This document shows, one piece after another, positions 6,388 to 9,350 of a stretch of 9,350 nucleotides of DNA. The notes under the pieces were generated by a model. The model searched no databases and was not told where the DNA came from. It saw only the letters and a list, made by a program, of their open reading frames with translations. Location of the stretch: contig JANNQW010000089.1 in assembly GCA_031400955.1 (NCBI GenBank), positions 1 to 9,350 on the forward strand. The letters run 5' to 3'. Every line of letters starts with the position of its first letter. The stretch's first letter is position 1. The translations under genes were made by a program, and so were the position numbers. The stretch comes from VFKE01 sp031400955. Lineage in GTDB: Bacteria; Verrucomicrobiota; Verrucomicrobiia; Verrucomicrobiales; Verrucomicrobiaceae.

Positions 6388-8082
6388 TCACCGCAGCTCC
6401 GTCCAAGTCCAGGAACCATCTTTGTGCAACTCGAGCGAGGCATCATGACAGGAGAGATCGGGCTGACTGTCTCCAAACGAAACGCAGGTGATGCCGCGAC
6501 TTGCCATGAGTTGCAAAATACGCCTCTGCTGCGTGTCGCTCAAAGCCGAATCAAGGTGGTCGAAAAATGCGTAGTCCGGCCGGGCCAGAACGGCGCGGGC
6601 CACGGCCATGAGCTGCTGTTCCTCGAGCGACAAAACGTCGTGCCAGTTTCGCGGCGCCTCAAAGCCATCGTGCTTCGTGACCGCAGGTCCGAGCCCGACC
6701 TCCTCAAGAACGGCCAAGATGGTCTCATTGGTGATCTCGCTTTCGAAGCCTGCGGGGACGAGGAGCTCGCGCAGCGTGCTCGTGGGAATGTAGGGCTGCT
6801 CGGAAAGGAATGTCAGTTTGTCCGCCGGCGGGCGCACGATGGTTCCCGTCCCGGCATCGTAAAGTCCGGCCGAAGCCCGGAACAAAGCATACCTTGCGGC
6901 GTGATTCGGACCCCACACCAAGATGCGTTTTCCAGGGAGGAATGAGGCATTCAAGCTCTTGAGTATGACCGGAGCATTTTCACCGGTCGAGCGCAGGGTC
7001 AGATCACCGTAGGCGAAATGATCGGAGATCGTCTCGCAACCGATGCAGGAGGCAGTGTTGCGAATCGCAGCTTTCTCGGAAGCCTCCACGTATTCGTTGA
7101 GACGCGCGATGACGGATGCGTAGGCGGAAATCGACTGAAACTGGGTGACAATCAACGAAAAGGCCCCCAGCAGGGCGGCGAACGCCATGGCGGACTGGCC
7201 GATCACGCCGAACTCCACTCCGTGACGGATGAATATAGGGGCCACGATCAAAATTGGTATTAGTTGGATCAGGTAGTTATAGCCAGTCGTAAAAAAATTA
7301 AGGTTCCGATTCACGGTGATGATGCGGCGAAAATTCAATACCAACCCGTCGATGCGGAGCATCAGCCTTTCTCGAGCCTTGCCCTCATTTCCTGTCAGCG
7401 CGATTCCATCGGCGTTTTCCCGCACCCGAATGAGTTCCGAACGGAAATCCGCTTCCCGATCGGCCTGCCGGTAGTTCAGCCGGATCAGCGGCCGTCCCAG
7501 AAGAATGGTCAGAGCCGAACCCGCGAGCGCATAAGCCACCGCGACCATAAAAAGCTTGGGACTGATGGCCCAGAGAACACCGGAGAACGAGAGCGCCGTC
7601 ACCGTTCCATTAAGGATCATAAGCACCAGGGAGAGCGTCGTGGTAGTCAACTGCCGGACGTCCTCGGTCATGCGCTGGTCGGGATTGGTGATCGCGCCGC
7701 TTTCCTCGAGATGCAGATAAATGCGCTGGTCAATGTAGAGCCCCGCGGTGCGGTGGGTCAGCCAGTCCCGCCAGAGCAGGCCCAGTCGCTCTTCGGCAAA
7801 GCGGAAATAGACGCCGACCACAGTTGAGCCGACGAAAACGCCGATATACATCCAGGCATAGCGGACGAATCCATCCGTATCACGGCTCTCAATAGCCGAC
7901 ATGAAATAGCGTCCCACATAGCTGTTCAGGACGTTCATGCCGTTGATGCAGAGCATGAGAAACAGGAGTCCAGCCGTGAGCAGTTTTGCCTTGCCACCCA
8001 CCGGCGATTTCATGAACGTCGCCAGGCCCCGCGCGAGCCGGCGCATCGTCTGGCGGTTGATGGCTACTTTCTCTTCCTTCAT
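6388..8082 (-). CDS. SbmA/YddA-type ABC transporter (TMD-NBD half) with degenerate ATPase motifs
   Basis: This 564-residue protein has a transmembrane domain (about 33-330) and a C-terminal nucleotide-binding-domain fold (about 372-564). The membrane part shows the YddA/SbmA/ABCD-type pattern: FAEERLGLLWRDWLTHR (95-111), then NPDQRMTEDVR (133-143), with helices around 36-56, 76-93, 150-173, 176-196, 268-286 and 296-315. The NBD aligns along its length with the YddA type but its motifs are altered. Walker A reads GPNHAARY (391-398), without Gly-Lys-Ser/Thr. The Q-loop position is Glu428. The signature is LSLEEQQ (484-490) instead of LSLGEQQ. Walker B keeps Asp508, but the catalytic Glu is His509. 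The D-loop is SALS and the switch His is Asp538. The frame is intact, so it is not an ordinary pseudogene. The substrate is unknown; relatives move peptides or vitamins. GAGAG just before the ATG is a weak ribosome site. Confidence 0.88.
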   Translation of the reverse strand: MKEEKVAINRQTMRRLARGLATFMKSPVGGKAKLLTAGLLFLMLCINGMNVLNSYVGRYFMSAIESRDTDGFVRYAWMYIGVFVGSTVVGVYFRFAEERLGLLWRDWLTHRTAGLYIDQRIYLHLEESGAITNPDQRMTEDVRQLTTTTLSLVLMILNGTVTALSFSGVLWAISPKLFMVAVAYALAGSALTILLGRPLIRLNYRQADREADFRSELIRVRENADGIALTGNEGKARERLMLRIDGLVLNFRRIITVNRNLNFFTTGYNYLIQLIPILIVAPIFIRHGVEFGVIGQSAMAFAALLGAFSLIVTQFQSISAYASVIARLNEYVEASEKAAIRNTASCIGCETISDHFAYGDLTLRSTGENAPVILKSLNASFLPGKRILVWGPNHAARYALFRASAGLYDAGTGTIVRPPADKLTFLSEQPYIPTSTLRELLVPAGFESEITNETILAVLEEVGLGPAVTKHDGFEAPRNWHDVLSLEEQQLMAVARAVLARPDYAFFDHLDSALSDTQQRRILQLMASRGITCVSFGDSQPDLSCHDASLELHKDGSWTWTELR

Positions 8083-8392
8083 TCTCTCGGAACGGCAATC
8101 CTCGCCTTGGAAGAGTTGGGGTCAAGTGACATGGGTCACAAGATGTCCGTCCAAGACAGCCACGGATAAAAGTTAATCATATAGACGCAGCCTGACAATT
8201 CCCGCGTTCTTACGAACTCGGCTGCGAAAATAAATAAACCGCAGATATTTGAAAATTCTTGTCAGAATACCTCACTCTGGTGCTGTTAGTGGGTAATGGG
8301 GTCATCCTCCGGACCGTGCGGGAACGATTGCGACCGCCGGGCTGATCATCTCAAACGCAATCAAAAAAAGTAATCCGACAGAACAGACAAAT
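8083..8392. other. 310-base divergent intergenic region without a gene
   Basis: This spacer separates the ABC gene (minus) from the EF-hand gene (plus). It is AT-richer than its surroundings, above all at 8222-8265, and must hold both promoters. I could not find a convincing -35/-10 pair for either. CGCAGCC (8186-8192) pairs with GGCTGCG (8220-8226), and CGCAG (8240-8244) can compete for the same partner, so alternative hairpins are possible. No plausible small gene or tRNA is seen. Confidence 0.6.
8126..8139. promoter_or_regulatory. GTGAC-N4-GTCAC palindrome, candidate operator upstream of the ABC gene
   Basis: The perfect 5-bp dyad GTGAC ATGG GTCAC lies 43-57 bases upstream of the ABC start codon. 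This is a common size and position for a dimeric regulator's site. I cannot name a regulator. Confidence 0.3.
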
Positions 8393-8695
8393 ATGAAAAA
8401 GACCTTGATCATCACTGCGCTTCTTGCACTCGCCATTGGAAGCCCGTCCGCCTTCGCCAAGAAGCCGAAAGGCGAGAAAGGCGCAAAAGGAGCCACCACC
8501 GACGCCTTTGTCAAATATGACAAGAACGCTAACGGCGTGCTTGATGCCGATGAAAAATCCGCCGCCCAAGCCGCAATCGGCACCGACCCCGGCCTGAATA
8601 AATACGACACCAACGGCGACAAGAAGCTCGACGACAATGAAATCGCGGCCATCAAGCCCGACAGTGCTGGCAAGAAGAAGAAAAAGAATAAATAA
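8393..8695 (+). CDS. Small secreted EF-hand calcium-binding protein
   Basis: This 100-residue exported protein has a textbook signal peptide: MKK, then the hydrophobic core TLIITALLALAIG, then SAFA with cleavage after Ala22. A Lys/Gly-rich linker (23-34) follows, then two calcium-binding loops, DKNANGVLDADE (43-54) and DTNGDKKLDDNE (72-83). Each loop has Asp at 1, Asn/Asp at 3 and 5, a hydrophobic residue at 8 and Glu at 12. The C-terminus is a poly-lysine tail (KKKKKNK). The paired loops should bind Ca2+ outside the cytoplasm. The cellular role is unknown; such small EF-hand proteins are common in Verrucomicrobiota and Planctomycetes. There is no Shine-Dalgarno before the ATG. The sigma-factor gene follows on the same strand after a GC hairpin, so the two may share a transcript. 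Confidence 0.9.
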   Translation: MKKTLIITALLALAIGSPSAFAKKPKGEKGAKGATTDAFVKYDKNANGVLDADEKSAAQAAIGTDPGLNKYDTNGDKKLDDNEIAAIKPDSAGKKKKKNK

Positions 8696-8714
8696 GGCCG
8701 GTTGATTCCATGGT

Positions 8715-8739
8715 GCCGGCGGCCGCATTGGCCGCCGGC
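8715..8739 (+). terminator. Strong GC hairpin between EF-hand and sigma-factor genes
   Basis: GCCGGCGGCC (8715-8724) pairs perfectly with GGCCGCCGGC (8730-8739) around the 5-base loop GCATT, a 10-bp all-GC stem. It lies 20 bases after the EF-hand stop and 14 bases before the preferred sigma start. No T-run follows (the next bases are CCACATGC), so it may pause or partly stop RNA polymerase, protect the upstream mRNA 3' end, or hide the sigma translation start. GGCCGG at 8696-8701 can alternatively pair with CCGGCC at 8735-8740. Confidence 0.55.
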
Positions 8740-8752
8740 CCACATGCATGAC

Positions 8753-9292
8753 ATGAGCACGCCGCCTACAGAGATCGAACGCCGCCAGCGGCTGGTGTCC
8801 CTCTGGACCCGGCACCAGCGGCAGATTTTCGGTTACATCATGGCCCTGATTCCGTCACGTCATGATGCCGATGACATCTTGCAGGAAACGGGCCTGGTAG
8901 TGTGCTCCAAATTTGATGACTTTGAGGAAGGCACGGATTTCGTCGCCTGGGCCTGCCAGATCGCCTGGTGGCAGGTGCGCGCCGCGCGGCAGAAATTCGC
9001 GCGCTCGAAAGTGATCTTTGATGATGACGTGCTCGAAGCCGCAGCACCGCAGTTTGCCCTGATGGCACGCGATGCGGATGCGCGACACGAAGCGCTCGGC
9101 CATTGCCTGCAGAAACTGCACGCCCGCGACCGCGAGCTGGTGCTGACCCGCTACGAACGCGGCCACGGTGTGGAAGAGGCGGCGAAACGAAGCGGTCGCA
9201 CCATGGAAGCCGCCTATCGCGCGCTCAACCGCATCCGCAAACTGCTCGCCGATTGCGTAACCTATCAACTTTCACAGGAGGGCTCGCGATGA
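8753..9292 (+). CDS. ECF RNA polymerase sigma factor, Rhodopirellula/Verrucomicrobium family
   Basis: This 179-residue sigma factor would direct RNA polymerase to a specific promoter set. Region 2 includes DADDILQET (38-46), KFDDFEEGTDF (53-63) and AWACQIAWWQV (65-75). Region 4 includes RDRELVLTRYERG (125-137) and the helix-turn-helix around AAKRSGRTMEAAYRALNRIRKLL (143-165). The combination matches the Rhodopirellula/Verrucomicrobium sigma-70 subfamily as I know it, with no C-terminal extension. Starts at 8744 (MHDMST) and 8702 are also in frame. The 8702 start would translate through the GC hairpin and adds a Trp/Pro/His-rich stretch unlike the family, so I prefer 8753; 8744 remains possible. 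Its stop overlaps the ATG of the next gene (ATGA), which suggests translational coupling to a cognate partner, as usual for this group. Confidence 0.93.
   Translation: MSTPPTEIERRQRLVSLWTRHQRQIFGYIMALIPSRHDADDILQETGLVVCSKFDDFEEGTDFVAWACQIAWWQVRAARQKFARSKVIFDDDVLEAAAPQFALMARDADARHEALGHCLQKLHARDRELVLTRYERGHGVEEAAKRSGRTMEAAYRALNRIRKLLADCVTYQLSQEGSR
9276..9282 (+). promoter_or_regulatory. Strong Shine-Dalgarno for the gene after the sigma factor
   Basis: AGGAGGG ends six bases before the ATG at 9289 and lies inside the sigma coding sequence. It is the only near-perfect Shine-Dalgarno I found at a start in this window, and it supports the reality of the truncated downstream gene and its start. 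Confidence 0.8.
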
Positions 9293-9350
9293 GTCTCACG
9301 GACAACGAAACGCTCGAGGTGCAGGAACTGGCCAGTGCGCTCGCGGATGA
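9289..9350 (+). CDS. Start of a gene coupled to the sigma factor, probable FecR-like/anti-sigma partner (partial)
   Basis: Only 20 complete codons are visible (MSLTDNETLEVQELASALAD), running off the right edge. The start overlaps the sigma stop by four bases (ATGA) and has an excellent Shine-Dalgarno. An acidic, helical N-terminus of the type 'x-L-A-x-A-L-A-D-x' is what is usually seen at the start of FecR-domain or zinc-finger-like anti-sigma proteins encoded right after sigma factors of this subfamily. Position is the main argument; no domain is visible yet. Confidence is high that it is a gene and moderate for the product. Confidence 0.75.
   Translation, partial: MSLTDNETLEVQELASALAD

Noticed and set aside
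7264..7827. Plus-strand open frame opposite the ABC transmembrane domain
   Set aside because: The composition is charged and patternless, while the minus strand gives a well-formed membrane domain with family motifs.
6388..8082. Calling the ABC gene a pseudogene
   Set aside because: The frame is intact over 564 codons, the family C-terminus and membrane domain are retained and the changes are specific substitutions rather than stops or frameshifts. Loss of ATPase function does not show loss of the gene.
8702..8752. Upstream start for the sigma factor at 8702
   Set aside because: The added residues come from the GC hairpin sequence and do not resemble sigma factor N-termini. 8744 or 8753 are better starts.
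1..9350. A defence system, CRISPR array, prophage or insertion sequence
   Set aside because: No transposase, integrase, nuclease, toxin-antitoxin pair, regularly spaced repeats or terminal inverted repeats with target duplications were found. The genes are housekeeping, envelope and signalling types.

Overview
The window most likely comes from a member of the Verrucomicrobiota (Verrucomicrobia/Planctomycetes relatives). The strongest sign is the ECF sigma factor near the right end, whose DADDILQET / GTDFVAWACQIA / RDRELVLTRY motifs match my recollection of the Rhodopirellula/Verrucomicrobium sigma-70 family. Most starts also lack a Shine-Dalgarno sequence, and there is an intergenic GAGAAC/GAGGAC low-complexity repeat. 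The phylum call is inference. I see no transposase, integrase, tRNA, rRNA or CRISPR array. It reads as ordinary chromosome with a bias toward cell-envelope functions.

Layout, left to right. (1) Minus strand: a secreted Zn amidase (1089-358), followed 34 bases later by a TMEM175/DUF1211 potassium-channel-like gene cut by the left edge. (2) A divergent spacer with the repeat and small hairpins, then glnB (P-II) on plus. (3) A convergent spacer made of nested inverted repeats, then uppP on minus. (4) A secreted M23 metallopeptidase on plus, converging with a membrane family-2 glycosyltransferase on minus. (5) Divergent from the glycosyltransferase, an unrecognised exported helical protein on plus. 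(6) Converging with it on minus, a 564-residue SbmA/YddA-type ABC exporter half whose ATPase motifs are nearly all altered. (7) A 310-base non-coding divergent spacer, then on plus a secreted two-EF-hand protein, a strong GC hairpin, an ECF sigma gene, and the first 20 codons of a translationally coupled gene, probably its FecR-like partner.

Functionally, the amidase and the M23 enzyme would cut peptidoglycan. UppP recycles the undecaprenyl carrier needed for wall precursors, and the glycosyltransferase probably makes a polysaccharide. GlnB is the nitrogen-status signal protein and the sigma/partner pair is an extracytoplasmic signalling module. Strands alternate gene by gene, so this is a neighbourhood rather than one operon. 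Only the amidase/channel pair and the EF-hand/sigma/partner run could be co-transcribed.

The most notable observation is the ABC protein. Its transmembrane part and overall NBD layout are intact, but Walker A, the Q-loop, the signature glycine, the catalytic glutamate and the switch histidine are all substituted. This suggests a transporter that no longer hydrolyses ATP, perhaps comparable to proton-driven SbmA/BacA.
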